Positions 1 to 7,321 of a stretch of DNA of 7,691 nt are shown in pieces. This DNA comes from a bacterium (GTDB taxonomy: Bacteria; Spirochaetota; UBA4802; UBA5550). Below the pieces are notes generated by a model. It did not search any database. It saw nothing but the letters and a program-made list of their open reading frames with translations, and was not told where the DNA came from. Each line of letters starts with the position of its first letter. Positions within the stretch are counted from its first letter, which is position 1. Where the stretch lies: the NCBI GenBank assembly GCA_024224995.1, contig JAAENB010000597.1, forward strand, positions 1 through 7,691. The letters are read 5' to 3'. The translations under genes were made by a program, and so were the position numbers.

Positions 1-2
1 AT

Positions 3-398
3 ATATTGATGTACAGGGCATATGAGAATAATGAGTTGTATACATCAATGATGGAGAACCTGCCGGAAGGTTTTCGATTTGCCGAATATAAAAGTGTGTG
101 GTCCTATAAAGCCTCGCCCGTGCATAAGCGGGATATCCAGATCGATATTTTTGCTCGTGTTAAAGATAAAGATGAATGCAGTCTCATAGGCGAGGTAAAG
201 AACCGGGAAGAAACTAAATTTTCAAAAGAGGAAGCGGTGAAGTTTCGAGAAAAGGCTCAGATTTTAATGGAACTTGAAGATATACAAAAAGCAGCACTCT
301 TTGTTTTTTCTTTGAGCGGTTTTACCAAAGATGCCATATCGTATATGAAGGAGAACGATATGGCATGGACAGAAGACAAGCATTGGATAGATAGATAA
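3..398 (+). CDS. C-terminal PD-(D/E)XK nuclease-like domain of a truncated ATPase-type protein (5' end outside window)
   Basis: The frame is open to the left edge of the window, so this is probably the tail of a longer protein. The first possible starts (TTG at 6, ATG at 9) cannot be judged because the upstream sequence is missing. Counting from the TTG at 6, a PD-(D/E)XK-like core is visible: D47 in an IDIF strand, then E63-V-K65 in LIGEVKNR, followed by a helix rich in Lys and Glu and a hydrophobic strand ALFVFSLSGF near residues 95-105. The end resembles what I recall of bacterial ATP-binding proteins with a P-loop ATPase, a winged helix and a C-terminal restriction-endonuclease-like domain. 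The broken gene at the right end of this window probably has the same architecture, so the two may be paralogues. The fold assignment rests on motif pattern only; nuclease activity is inferred. It is convergent with the DUF6765-like gene, 43 bp apart. Confidence 0.7.
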   Translation: MLMYRAYENNELYTSMMENLPEGFRFAEYKSVWSYKASPVHKRDIQIDIFARVKDKDECSLIGEVKNREETKFSKEEAVKFREKAQILMELEDIQKAALFVFSLSGFTKDAISYMKENDMAWTEDKHWIDR

Positions 399-406
399 AC
401 GAGAGA

Positions 407-439
407 GTTTACATATATATCCTTGTATATATTATAAAC
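407..439. terminator. AT-rich hairpin between convergent genes, possible bidirectional terminator
   Basis: Outer arms GTTTA (407-411) and TAAAC (435-439) pair, and inner arms of seven bases (413-419 and 426-432) pair around a 6-base loop. A small 1x2 internal loop separates the two stems. The hairpin lies in the 43-bp gap between two converging genes, where a shared terminator is expected. The stem is almost entirely A-T and no long T run follows on either strand, so it may be weak or not a terminator. Confidence 0.35.
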
Positions 440-441
440 CC

Positions 442-1545
442 TTAAATCAGGTAAATGCTGTAGCCGGGAAGAATATCATACAGTACCTGGTGCCGGTGTA
501 TCCGTACAGCGTCATGAAAGTATTTCCAGTTGCTCGTGAGGAATCCCGGTTTCAAAGTAAATACCTCATGATCATCATCTACCTCTTTTTCCGTTCCCAG
601 GGCCTCATGTTTCCATGAACCGGCCCCTTTTGCCTGGTAGGATACCTCTTCAGGACCAAAGCTGAACTCTCCGGCGGTAATAGCCTTTAACCATTTATCG
701 TGCCGCGTGAATTCATTTTCATTGGTAAATGTTTTCATGAAATTCGATATCTTTTTACGGTCATTTTCATCGATGGCCTTCGGGATGGCCCGTTTTATTT
801 TTTTCTTCTTACTGTATTTTTTATTAAACTCTGCCATTACTTCAAATACCCTGTCAACGGCATTCATAAATATTTCGTGATTATCCCTGCGAACCGTTTC
901 TCCGGCCCCGTTCGTATACTCCCAATCCAGGAACGGTAAATCCGGGTTGGTCAGCACCGGGCCGTGGCCCAGGGGAACCAGTTCGTTTGTTACAATATGT
1001 TTTATGATTTTTACAAGTCTTCTTATAAAAAATAAGATATTCATATGCATTTGCGTGTTGTGGCGCTTATAATCGGATGCCGTATTAATCGAATGAGTGA
1101 TCCCGGCAAATCCCTGGTGCGACCAGGTGTCACTAAAAACATGAAGACCCACTCCAAGGCGATGCAGGGCATAGGGTTCATCCAGGTCTTTCATGCACAT
1201 GGATACCATATCCCGGGCAATATAACTGTCAGGAGTACAAATAAGCTTGCTAATAGTAACTCCTTCCAGTTTTTTGGGAGCCTTTTTGCCCTCATTCCCG
1301 GGCAGAAAATGAAAAGGAAGCCATACAGACCTGTTTAATTCATTTGACAGGTTATTTAGAGATGTGGTTTTATATGCTGAGGTGGTACGGTAATACATAA
1401 TATCATTTTCAAAAGTAATAAAGCCGGAATTTGTGGCGTCATCAACATACTGGTTGCTGTAGGCAATAATATCTGACTCTTCTTTGTCAAAACCGGCACT
1501 GCGTGCCAATACATAGGTTACTGCGTGATGAAAATCTCTTTCCAT
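442..1545 (-). CDS. DUF6765-like protein, putative metal-binding
   Basis: This 367-residue protein starts MERDFHHAVTYVLARSAGF and continues with IAYSNQYVDD (residues 28-36). Both resemble what I recall of the DUF6765 family, whose function is unknown. The most telling segment is residues 128-148, containing LHVFSDTWSHQG: H135, D139 and H143 are spaced H-x3-D-x3-H. That spacing recalls the zinc ligands of zinc-dependent phospholipase C and P1-type nucleases, so a metal-dependent hydrolase is possible, but this is inference. H6, H7 and the H79 region could add ligands. No signal peptide or membrane helix is evident. The start is supported by AAGGAG (complement of 1554-1559) eight bases before the ATG. 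The gene lies 100 bp downstream of the ATPase gene on the same strand, and a terminator candidate between them argues for separate transcription. Confidence 0.75.
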   Translation of the reverse strand: MERDFHHAVTYVLARSAGFDKEESDIIAYSNQYVDDATNSGFITFENDIMYYRTTSAYKTTSLNNLSNELNRSVWLPFHFLPGNEGKKAPKKLEGVTISKLICTPDSYIARDMVSMCMKDLDEPYALHRLGVGLHVFSDTWSHQGFAGITHSINTASDYKRHNTQMHMNILFFIRRLVKIIKHIVTNELVPLGHGPVLTNPDLPFLDWEYTNGAGETVRRDNHEIFMNAVDRVFEVMAEFNKKYSKKKKIKRAIPKAIDENDRKKISNFMKTFTNENEFTRHDKWLKAITAGEFSFGPEEVSYQAKGAGSWKHEALGTEKEVDDDHEVFTLKPGFLTSNWKYFHDAVRIHRHQVLYDILPGYSIYLI

Positions 1546-1624
1546 GGCTTCTTCTCCTTGATGTTATTTATATGAAATAATATAACATATACATAAAAAT
1601 AAAACTATTTTTTTTCATGTTTGG

Positions 1625-1653
1625 AAAAAAAACACTAATGTAAAGCTACACTA
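1625..1653 (-). terminator. Rho-independent-like terminator at the end of the ATPase/DUF234 gene
   Basis: On the minus strand, TAGTGTA (complement of 1647-1653) pairs with TACATTA (complement of 1636-1642), with one G-U pair and a 4-base loop. Three bases later comes a run of eight T (complement of 1625-1632). The stem overlaps the TAG stop codon at 1646-1648. Hairpin, short spacer and T8 fit an intrinsic terminator, but the stem is short and AT-rich, so efficiency is uncertain. Confidence 0.5.
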
Positions 1654-3079
1654 TGGTTGATCCCAAAAGTTCATCAAAACATATTATTTTATCAAAATAA
1701 TCTTCATCAGAAATTCCCTGATCCAGGCTGCCGCTATATATTAAAACAGGCCGTATGGAAAACGTTTTCACTGCTTTAATTGTATCAATTTTTTTCTGAA
1801 CATCTTTTATTATGGATCCTGGAATTTTATTGCGGAATTTAATTTCACAAATATATAAAGTATATTTAGTCTGAATCAAAAGATCTACCTGGCAAGCTTC
1901 CTGTCTTTGAGTTTTTCTTTGAAAATATGGCGCGGCACTTTTTAGACTGTTTATATTAATAGATAGAAGATTGCAGACTATATCAATATTGTTTAAAACA
2001 AGATTTTCAAACTGAAACCCCATAATAATTTCCCAGTTAACAAAACTTTCCAGAGCAATATTTTTATATAAATTTAGAGTAATTTTATCTGCTACCGGTT
2101 CAATATATTTTAAATAAAATCTCAGGTAATTATCTTTTAGTCTGTATTTATATAACTTTGTCTTCCTTCCTTGACCAGGTATATATACCTTATCCTTTGC
2201 AATGAATCCGGAAACTATTAAGTCTTCGAGATACTGACTCAAATGACCACTTTTCTCTTTCTTTAAAATGTCGGCTATTTCAGTTAAAGATTGACGGCCA
2301 TCAGCCAGTACTTCAACGATTTTTTTATATATATTAGCGCGTTTTGAAAATATATCACCAAAAATTCTACCAAATTCTAAAAATAAAATTCCTTCTCTAC
2401 TAAAACATAGTTTTTTTATATTTTCTTCTGCTGATTGATTTATGTTAATTTCTTCCAAATATCTTGGGACTCCACCGGTTACGGCAAGTATCTTCAATTT
2501 TTCTTTTGCTTTAATCCGTTCTGACTTTTTCCCCCAAAAATTATTACAATAAATTAAACTTAATTCATCAAGAGTTAATTCCAATGAAATGCGCCCTATA
2601 AAACCGGTATTACGAAGGATATTATCATCAATCCATGAAGACACAGAACCACAAAGAACAAGAACCAGTTTTGATTTTTTTTTAAATTCAGTATCCCAGG
2701 CAATTTTTAATTGTCCGGTAAAATCTTTATCTTTACAGGCCATCCAGGAAATTTCGTCAAGTAGAATGACCGTTTTTTCATTCTTTATTATTCCATTTAA
2801 TAAAGAAAATGCCTGATACCATGAGTCCGGATTCAGTTTTGGCAGCGAAGTCTGTTTTGCAAGCTGCTCACCAAAGAAATTAAGCTGGTCTTGATTAGTC
2901 ATATCTTCTCTTGGCGGAAGCCCTTGAAATTCAAGAAAGGTTTGAGCTTGTTTGCCAAATTGCTGAATAAGCGTACTTTTTCCAATTCGTCTGCGTCCTT
3001 TGCAAACAACAAGGGATGCTTTTTTAAGCTCAAATAAATTTGATAATAATTTAATTTCCTGGTCTCTTCCAACAAACAT
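1646..3079 (-). CDS. ATP-binding protein, ATPase_2 (archaeal-type ATPase) fused to DUF234 nuclease-like domain
   Basis: Complete 477-residue protein with three visible parts. The ATPase part (about 1-245) opens with the typical FVGRDQEIKLL. It has a Walker A loop GRRRIGKST (28-36), Walker B VILLDE (104-109) and a sensor-like strand ending CGS (143-145), then TGGVPRYLEE (201-210). A winged-helix segment follows (about 250-300, with LTEIADILKKEKSGHLSQYLEDL). The C-terminal DUF234 region has a PD-(D/E)XK-like pattern: E358, D399 in QVDLLI, then E412-I-K414. ATPase_2 proteins belong to the STAND-like P-loop group; their cellular role is largely unknown, though transfer- and defence-like roles have been suggested. 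The ATG has AAAAGGA (complement of 3087-3093) seven bases upstream. Three 54-bp repeats lie directly in front of the gene and could regulate it, since the protein carries a DNA-binding fold. The gene is strikingly AT-rich (14/60 G+C at 2341-2400), unlike the neighbouring protease. No partner gene is obvious. Confidence 0.88.
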   Translation of the reverse strand: MFVGRDQEIKLLSNLFELKKASLVVCKGRRRIGKSTLIQQFGKQAQTFLEFQGLPPREDMTNQDQLNFFGEQLAKQTSLPKLNPDSWYQAFSLLNGIIKNEKTVILLDEISWMACKDKDFTGQLKIAWDTEFKKKSKLVLVLCGSVSSWIDDNILRNTGFIGRISLELTLDELSLIYCNNFWGKKSERIKAKEKLKILAVTGGVPRYLEEININQSAEENIKKLCFSREGILFLEFGRIFGDIFSKRANIYKKIVEVLADGRQSLTEIADILKKEKSGHLSQYLEDLIVSGFIAKDKVYIPGQGRKTKLYKYRLKDNYLRFYLKYIEPVADKITLNLYKNIALESFVNWEIIMGFQFENLVLNNIDIVCNLLSININSLKSAAPYFQRKTQRQEACQVDLLIQTKYTLYICEIKFRNKIPGSIIKDVQKKIDTIKAVKTFSIRPVLIYSGSLDQGISDEDYFDKIICFDELLGSTIV

Positions 3080-3096
3080 AAATTAGTCCTTTTGAA

Positions 3097-3273
3097 ATTG
3101 TCGATTTCGTGCCCGAAAAAACCGAATAATATTGGGCACCAAATTAACATATTGTCATTTTCGTGCCCGAAAAAACCGAATAATATTGGGCACCAAATTA
3201 ACATATTGTCGATTTCGTGCCCGAAAAAACCGAATAATGTTGGGCACGAAATTAACATATTGTCATTTTCGTG
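3097..3273. repeat. 54-bp tandem repeat array, 3 full copies plus a partial fourth, each with an internal inverted repeat
   Basis: Full copies lie at 3097-3150, 3151-3204 and 3205-3258; a fourth begins at 3259 and is lost after about 3273. Copies differ at very few positions. Each holds GTGCCC and GGGCAC as inverted arms about 19 bases apart, around an A-rich, AT-biased centre. Just before the left arm, copies 1 and 3 read GTCGATTTCG, while copy 2 and the partial copy 4 read GTCATTTTCG, so variants alternate. The array fills most of the 245-bp space between the M16 gene and the ATPase/DUF234 gene, both on the minus strand. It ends about 20 bp before the ATPase ATG and therefore probably lies in its promoter or leader. 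The function is unknown; an operator array, structured leader or palindromic repetitive element are all possible. Confidence 0.93.
3212..3252. repeat. Perfect 11-bp inverted repeat in repeat copy 3
   Basis: Arms ATTTCGTGCCC (3212-3222) and GGGCACGAAAT (3242-3252) are exact reverse complements around a 19-base centre. In copies 1 and 2 the right arm reads GGGCACCAAAT, which leaves one mismatch in the stem. The intact palindrome in the copy farthest from the ATPase start may be the ancestral form or a stronger protein-binding site. Confidence 0.85.
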
Positions 3274-3288
3274 TCAATATGTTAATTT
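3249..3288. repeat. Perfect 14-bp AT-rich inverted repeat at the array edge
   Basis: Arms AAATTAACATATTG (3249-3262) and CAATATGTTAATTT (3275-3288) pair perfectly around a 12-base loop. The left arm is the junction of copy 3 and partial copy 4; the right arm is outside the array, as if a repeat junction were present in inverted orientation. It lies 37 bp past the M16 stop codon and could stop or protect that transcript, but no T run follows. It may equally mark the inverted boundary of a repetitive element. Confidence 0.8.
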
Positions 3289-3324
3289 GTTTTCCGTGTC
3301 ACAAGAACCATTTACGGATGGAAA

Positions 3325-6282
3325 CTAAATCCTGTAGAGCTTCAGCGGTTTACCGGAAAGGCTTTCATTCGCTGCTTGCAGCCGGTCTTCGCTCGATATC
3401 ACCGCCACCGCATGATCTTTATCGTCACTGAAATATTTTTCCGCAGCATTCAGAACCTGTTTCCGGTCTATTTCCAACAGCTTTTCTTTGAACTCCCGGC
3501 GCGTCTCATGGGACAATGAAATAATTTGTCGAATAAAGGCCTTTCCCGCAGCTGATCCCGGCGAATCGGGCTTATCAATTTCAGAGCATACCTGAAGTAC
3601 GGCCTCTTTGATATCTTCATCACTGAAGCTCCCCGACTTAATGAAATCCAATGCACCATCATACACGTTCAGGGTAGAAACAATATGCGGATCACGATAA
3701 GAACCGAAAGAAAATAATCCGTCACCGCGGTTGTATATCGCAAACCCGCCATATGCTCCGCCTTTTTCCCGAATCTCTCGATGCAGATACAAAGAACGCA
3801 AAAGCTTGCTGATAACAGATAAGGCAGGAGCGTCTTCATGGCCCGTACGAACGGTGGCGAATGTTCTGGCCACAAAAGAAACCGCAGTAGATGTGCTCCA
3901 GCCTTCTCTGGGGAGTTCACTGCCCATGTCGATCTCCGGTGGAGTAAATCCATGATTCAGGGGAGCAAGTCCCGACTGGATGGATGCAACAGTTGAAGCC
4001 GCGTCTGAAATTGTTTGGTCTTCTCCAATTAAGGCTATTTTAAGGTTTTCTCTCGTAAAAAGGAATTTGCCTATTGCCGCAAGTTCTCCGGCAACTGTTT
4101 CAAGACTGTTGTCTGTTAGTTTATCAGTTATGTCTTTAATCGTTTTCAGCTGGTGGATTCCGTGCCAGACCTCGCTAAGAGCGAGTGTTGGCGAAAAGTT
4201 CCTTGAAGCAAGTGACATCGCCAGCCGGTGACCATTTTGAACAGTCATAGACTCCAGGCCCGCACGGTATTCCAAAAACAGGCTTTTTAACCGGACCAGG
4301 TCTGAAAAATCCACGCTGCTTAAAAGCTCTTCAACGATTTCAAACATCTTGTCCAAATTCCGGTCCAGGCACCTGGCGTTAAATCCTACCAGGGGTAAAC
4401 AGTCTCCGGTATCGTCAAAACCCGTCCGGGCATTACACGCCAGCCTGATGCCGCCGGTATAGGCATCAATACGTTGAGCCATTTCACTATAGCCATGTAC
4501 AGATGTGCCAATCCTTGAAAACGCGTAAGAGAAAAAAGGAACCAGGGGCAGCTGGTGCCCGGGTAAAAACCCGCTTCCGGCTACAGCCGAAAAATAAAAA
4601 ATTCCCGATGTCGGCTGCGGATAACAGCTGGCCTGAACGCTATCATAAGACGCGGACGCTTCCACACTCTTTACGGTAGGTGGAATCTCTTCCCGGGCCA
4701 GGGTGGGGAGACAGGAAAGATCTTCTTTTTCCTCCTGGAGCTGCTGTAATGTTTTCGCGTCGCCAATGATTTTTTCAAGGTCAGATTTCGTCATATTGGC
4801 TCGCAGCCTGTCGAGTTCTGCGCTAACTCTTTTGAGCTCGTTATTCTCCATCTGCTGGTCTGGGACCAGCGTGAGAAGTACCCGGTGGGGATTGTCTAAA
4901 AAATATTTCTGAATATACTTTTCAAAAAAAGAACCTTTGGCCATCTCACTGCGAAGCCTGTTCAGGTCAGTGTCGAACCGCAGAATTTTGAGGGGGTCTC
5001 CCCCATGGAACCAGCTTCCGGAAAAACCAAGCAGCAGTTTGAGACCATACGGATACGGCGTATTGGTCACTTCTTTGCGGTGAAATTCGAGCTGATGAAT
5101 TGCGGAGTCGATCATTTGCTGATCGATCCCGTTCTGTGACAGGTCTTTCAAAACATCGAATATGATTTCTTCGATTTTATTCGCGGCCGATTCTTCCACA
5201 TCTTTTAGCCCGCACACAAACAAGGTGTCCCTGTTGTCGTTGTCAAACCCGGTCCCGTCGCAAAGGGCGCTCCCTAATTTTGAATCTATTAAAGCTTTAC
5301 GTAAAGGAGATCCCGGATTTCCTAAAAGGATTTGTCCCAGCAATGCCAGGGCAAGCACCTCAAACGAGTCCTTGATATCGGCCGTAAGCCAGGCCACACA
5401 AACCTGGTGTTTTTTTGTGGGATCTTCTTTTTGATCAAAAGGATATTGATAAACAACTTTTTGGGGTGTGCTCCAGCGAGATTGTGAAGGAACCTCTGTC
5501 CCCGGATCAATGCGCTCAAAAGAACTTAATATTTTCTCACCGATAAAATTCAGATGGTCTTTTAACGGCAGGTTTCCGTAAGTATAAAAAAAAGCATTGC
5601 TCGGGTGATAATGCCTTTCGTGAAATGCTTTAAACTGTTCATAGGTCAAAGAAGGTATAACAGCAGGATCACCCCCTGAGTTGAACCGGTACGTAGTCTC
5701 CGGGTAGAGAGCATTCGAAATGGATTGAACCATTATCCGGCCTGGTGATGACATGGCACCTTTCATTTCATTATAGACGATCCCCTTATATACCAGTGAA
5801 TCATCTTCCACTTCCAGCCGGTGACCCTCCTGTTTGAAACTGAGTTCATCAATTTGAGGATAAAAGGCCGAATCAAGGTAAACATCCATAAGGTTGTAAA
5901 AATCTTTTCTGTTCTGGGTGCAAAATGGATACATGGTCCAGTCCGATGAAGTAAAAGCGTTCATAAACGTATTCAGACTTCTTCGCGTCATGGAAAAGAA
6001 CGGATCTCGAACGGGAAATTTTTTCGAACCGCACAATGCCGTATGTTCAAGGATATGCGCCACACCGGTGGAGTCCGGGGGAACGGTTTTAAACGCTGCG
6101 CTGAACGTGTTCTCCTTATCATCATTACTGATGTGGACATGCCTGGCTCCTGTCGCGGTATGTTCAAGCTCATAAAAAAAGAAGCCGCTTTCTTTGACGT
6201 CTACGACCCTCTTTACTTCGTATCCGTTAATGCGGACTCCTTCGCGAATATCCGGGTTATTCTTATCAATCGATGGTTTCAT
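3325..6282 (-). CDS. M16C family metallopeptidase, presequence protease (PreP/Cym1)-like
   Basis: Complete 985-residue zinc peptidase, close to the usual PreP size of about 970-1000 residues. The inverted zinc motif HILEH is at 76-80 (ligands H76 and H80, catalytic base E79). The third ligand is E172 in the downstream segment VYNEMKGAMSSP, at nearly the same spacing as in PreP. The N-terminal half also has ALCGSKKFPVRDPF and the LNTFMNAFTSSDWTMYPF block typical of M16C. A central hinge (about 470-600, charged and helical) fits the M16C-associated domain. In the C-terminal half, R838 and Y844 in REKGGAYGG match the substrate-anchoring Arg/Tyr pair. Known relatives degrade unfolded peptides of roughly 10-65 residues in a closed chamber. 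No signal peptide is seen, so a cytosolic peptide-clearing role is inferred. AAGGA lies eight bases before the ATG. The gene appears monocistronic, and its G+C is much higher than that of the ATPase/DUF234 gene. Confidence 0.95.
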   Translation of the reverse strand: MKPSIDKNNPDIREGVRINGYEVKRVVDVKESGFFFYELEHTATGARHVHISNDDKENTFSAAFKTVPPDSTGVAHILEHTALCGSKKFPVRDPFFSMTRRSLNTFMNAFTSSDWTMYPFCTQNRKDFYNLMDVYLDSAFYPQIDELSFKQEGHRLEVEDDSLVYKGIVYNEMKGAMSSPGRIMVQSISNALYPETTYRFNSGGDPAVIPSLTYEQFKAFHERHYHPSNAFFYTYGNLPLKDHLNFIGEKILSSFERIDPGTEVPSQSRWSTPQKVVYQYPFDQKEDPTKKHQVCVAWLTADIKDSFEVLALALLGQILLGNPGSPLRKALIDSKLGSALCDGTGFDNDNRDTLFVCGLKDVEESAANKIEEIIFDVLKDLSQNGIDQQMIDSAIHQLEFHRKEVTNTPYPYGLKLLLGFSGSWFHGGDPLKILRFDTDLNRLRSEMAKGSFFEKYIQKYFLDNPHRVLLTLVPDQQMENNELKRVSAELDRLRANMTKSDLEKIIGDAKTLQQLQEEKEDLSCLPTLAREEIPPTVKSVEASASYDSVQASCYPQPTSGIFYFSAVAGSGFLPGHQLPLVPFFSYAFSRIGTSVHGYSEMAQRIDAYTGGIRLACNARTGFDDTGDCLPLVGFNARCLDRNLDKMFEIVEELLSSVDFSDLVRLKSLFLEYRAGLESMTVQNGHRLAMSLASRNFSPTLALSEVWHGIHQLKTIKDITDKLTDNSLETVAGELAAIGKFLFTRENLKIALIGEDQTISDAASTVASIQSGLAPLNHGFTPPEIDMGSELPREGWSTSTAVSFVARTFATVRTGHEDAPALSVISKLLRSLYLHREIREKGGAYGGFAIYNRGDGLFSFGSYRDPHIVSTLNVYDGALDFIKSGSFSDEDIKEAVLQVCSEIDKPDSPGSAAGKAFIRQIISLSHETRREFKEKLLEIDRKQVLNAAEKYFSDDKDHAVAVISSEDRLQAANESLSGKPLKLYRI

Positions 6283-6305
6283 GTATTAATCCTTGGTTTT
6301 ATAAA

Positions 6306-6335
6306 AGAGTATGCATAAGCCGCTTAAAAAGTCAA
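6306..6335 (-). promoter_or_regulatory. Weak candidate sigma70 promoter for the M16 protease
   Basis: On the minus strand, TTGACT (complement of 6330-6335, five of six consensus matches) is followed after 18 bases by TACTCT (complement of 6306-6311), a poor -10 match. It is positioned sensibly, about 25 bp before the protease ATG at 6282. Treat as tentative. Confidence 0.3.
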
Positions 6336-6413
6336 TAAATAATAAAAAATGTGGAGAAAGAGTTTTTTGACAGGAAATTCAATGAAGGTTAATTCCCCTT
6401 TTTTTTATTGTTT

Positions 6414-6442
6414 TTTACAGGTATCCTGGTTACTAATGTAAT
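6414..6442 (+). promoter_or_regulatory. Candidate sigma70 promoter for the right-hand ATPase gene
   Basis: TTTACA (6414-6419) and TGTAAT (6437-6442) each match the -35 and -10 consensus in five of six positions, with the ideal 17-base spacer. Transcription would begin near 6449, giving a leader of about 33 bases before the ATG at 6482. This also makes the TTG at 6446 an unlikely start. Confidence 0.55.
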
Positions 6443-6469
6443 ATATTGATAAATGAGTCTTTCGGACAC

Positions 6470-6475
6470 AAGGAG
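6470..6475 (+). promoter_or_regulatory. Ribosome binding site that fixes the ATPase start at 6482
   Basis: AAGGAG lies six bases before the ATG at 6482. The longer frame beginning with TTG at 6446 has no such site and would add 12 residues of unlikely sequence ahead of the conserved start of the protein. Confidence 0.8.
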
Positions 6476-6481
6476 AACTTA

Positions 6482-7321
6482 ATGCAGATATACCTGGAAG
6501 AAAAAATTGGAAACTCAGAGCTGTTTACAGGGAGAAAGGAGAGGCTGGAAACATTATTAACCTGGGTACATGGTATAAAGGATAAAATTTCACAGAGTAA
6601 AGCGCTTCTGTCGCGAAGGAAGACAGGGAAAACCGCACTATTGCAGCGATTGTATAATATAGTTTTTGAAGCAAATAACGGGGTAATACCATTTTATTAT
6701 GAGATGAAAGAAGGAAGCCTGTGGGCATTGGAGTTTTGCGAGGATTTTTTTCTAACATTCATTTATCAGTATATAGCATTTAAGACGAGGAAAAAGGAAT
6801 ATCTCATGCTTAAAGAAAAGTCGCTTGATGATGCTATTCTTGTATCTCAAAAAGAGGGCCTGGATTACCTTGAAGGCTTGATAAAAAATGTATCAACCAG
6901 GATAAAAGAAGAAAAAATTGATATTTTGTGGGATCTTGTACGTGATGCTCCACGAAATGTAGCCGGTTACAATGACGAACGGGTTGTCCAGATAATAGAT
7001 GAATTTCAATTTATGAATCGAATGATTTATTGGGATAAGGAGAAAACCAGTAGAGCATCGGATTTTGTAGGCGGATATTTGCATACGGCTGAGTATAAAA
7101 ACGCGCCGCTTTTGGTTTCTGGTAGTTGGGTAGGCTGGTTAACGGATGATTTAATTTCCATGCTGCCGGGTCGATTTTTTGTGGAAACGCTGGAAAATAT
7201 ACCGGAAGATGAAGCAATAGAGATGATACTGAAGTATTCCCATATCCTGAATGAACCGGTAACGGAAGAGACTGTGTATTTAATGGCGCAGCTGACCGAA
7301 GGGAATAAGTTCCCTTTTTAG
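6482..7321 (+). pseudogene. ATP-binding protein, N-terminal P-loop ATPase part, cut short by a frame change
   Basis: This frame encodes 279 residues. A Walker A-like loop SRRKTGKT (44-51) follows a hydrophobic strand; the usual first glycine is serine, which is unusual but keeps the essential GKT. Walker B is VVQIIDE (168-174, D173 and E174). A strand ending in SGSW (213-216) resembles the sensor region of ATPase_2-type proteins, and a lid-like helix follows (LENIPEDEAIEMI, 237-249). The protein stops right after LTEGN, where relatives, as I recall them, read GNPFY(I/L). A TAG at 7319-7321 closes the frame, but the next frame continues with family-like sequence (see 7305-7691). It is therefore a broken gene, a sequencing error or a frameshifted gene. 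The ATPase motifs are intact, so a truncated ATPase could still be made. It is distinct from the DUF234 ATPase in the middle of the window. It is transcribed divergently from the M16 gene. Confidence 0.75.

Noticed and set aside
2899..3258. Minus-strand open frame reading an 18-residue repeat (MLIWCPILFGFFGHE-like) through the 54-bp array
   Set aside because: The unit length is a multiple of three, so open frames recur automatically on both strands. There is no ribosome binding site before the ATGs, and the frame then overlaps the ATPase gene out of register.
3097..3273. CRISPR array
   Set aside because: The units are contiguous with no unique spacers, the unit is too long, and no cas genes are nearby.
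3291..3324. Short TCCGT/ACGGA inverted pair just after the M16 stop codon as a terminator
   Set aside because: The stem is only five pairs with a 16-base loop and no T run follows on the minus strand.
3092..3431. Plus-strand open frames across the same array (SCPKKPNNIGHQ-like repeats)
   Set aside because: Same artefact of a 54-base period; they run antisense into the end of the M16 gene and have no start signal.
3468..6318. Numerous open frames of 60-94 codons on both strands inside the M16 gene
   Set aside because: They overlap a complete 985-codon gene with intact family motifs and show no recognisable protein features of their own.
6367..6372. Perfect TTGACA as a -35 box on the plus strand
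   Set aside because: No acceptable -10 hexamer lies 16-18 bases downstream; the pair at 6414-6442 is far better.
6441..6450. Ten-base match (ATATATTGAT) between positions 1-10 and 6441-6450
   Set aside because: It is short, AT-rich and not extended on the side that can be seen, so chance is the simplest explanation.
6446..6481. Upstream TTG start for the right-hand ATPase gene
   Set aside because: It sits at the predicted transcription start without a ribosome binding site, while the ATG at 6482 has AAGGAG six bases upstream.
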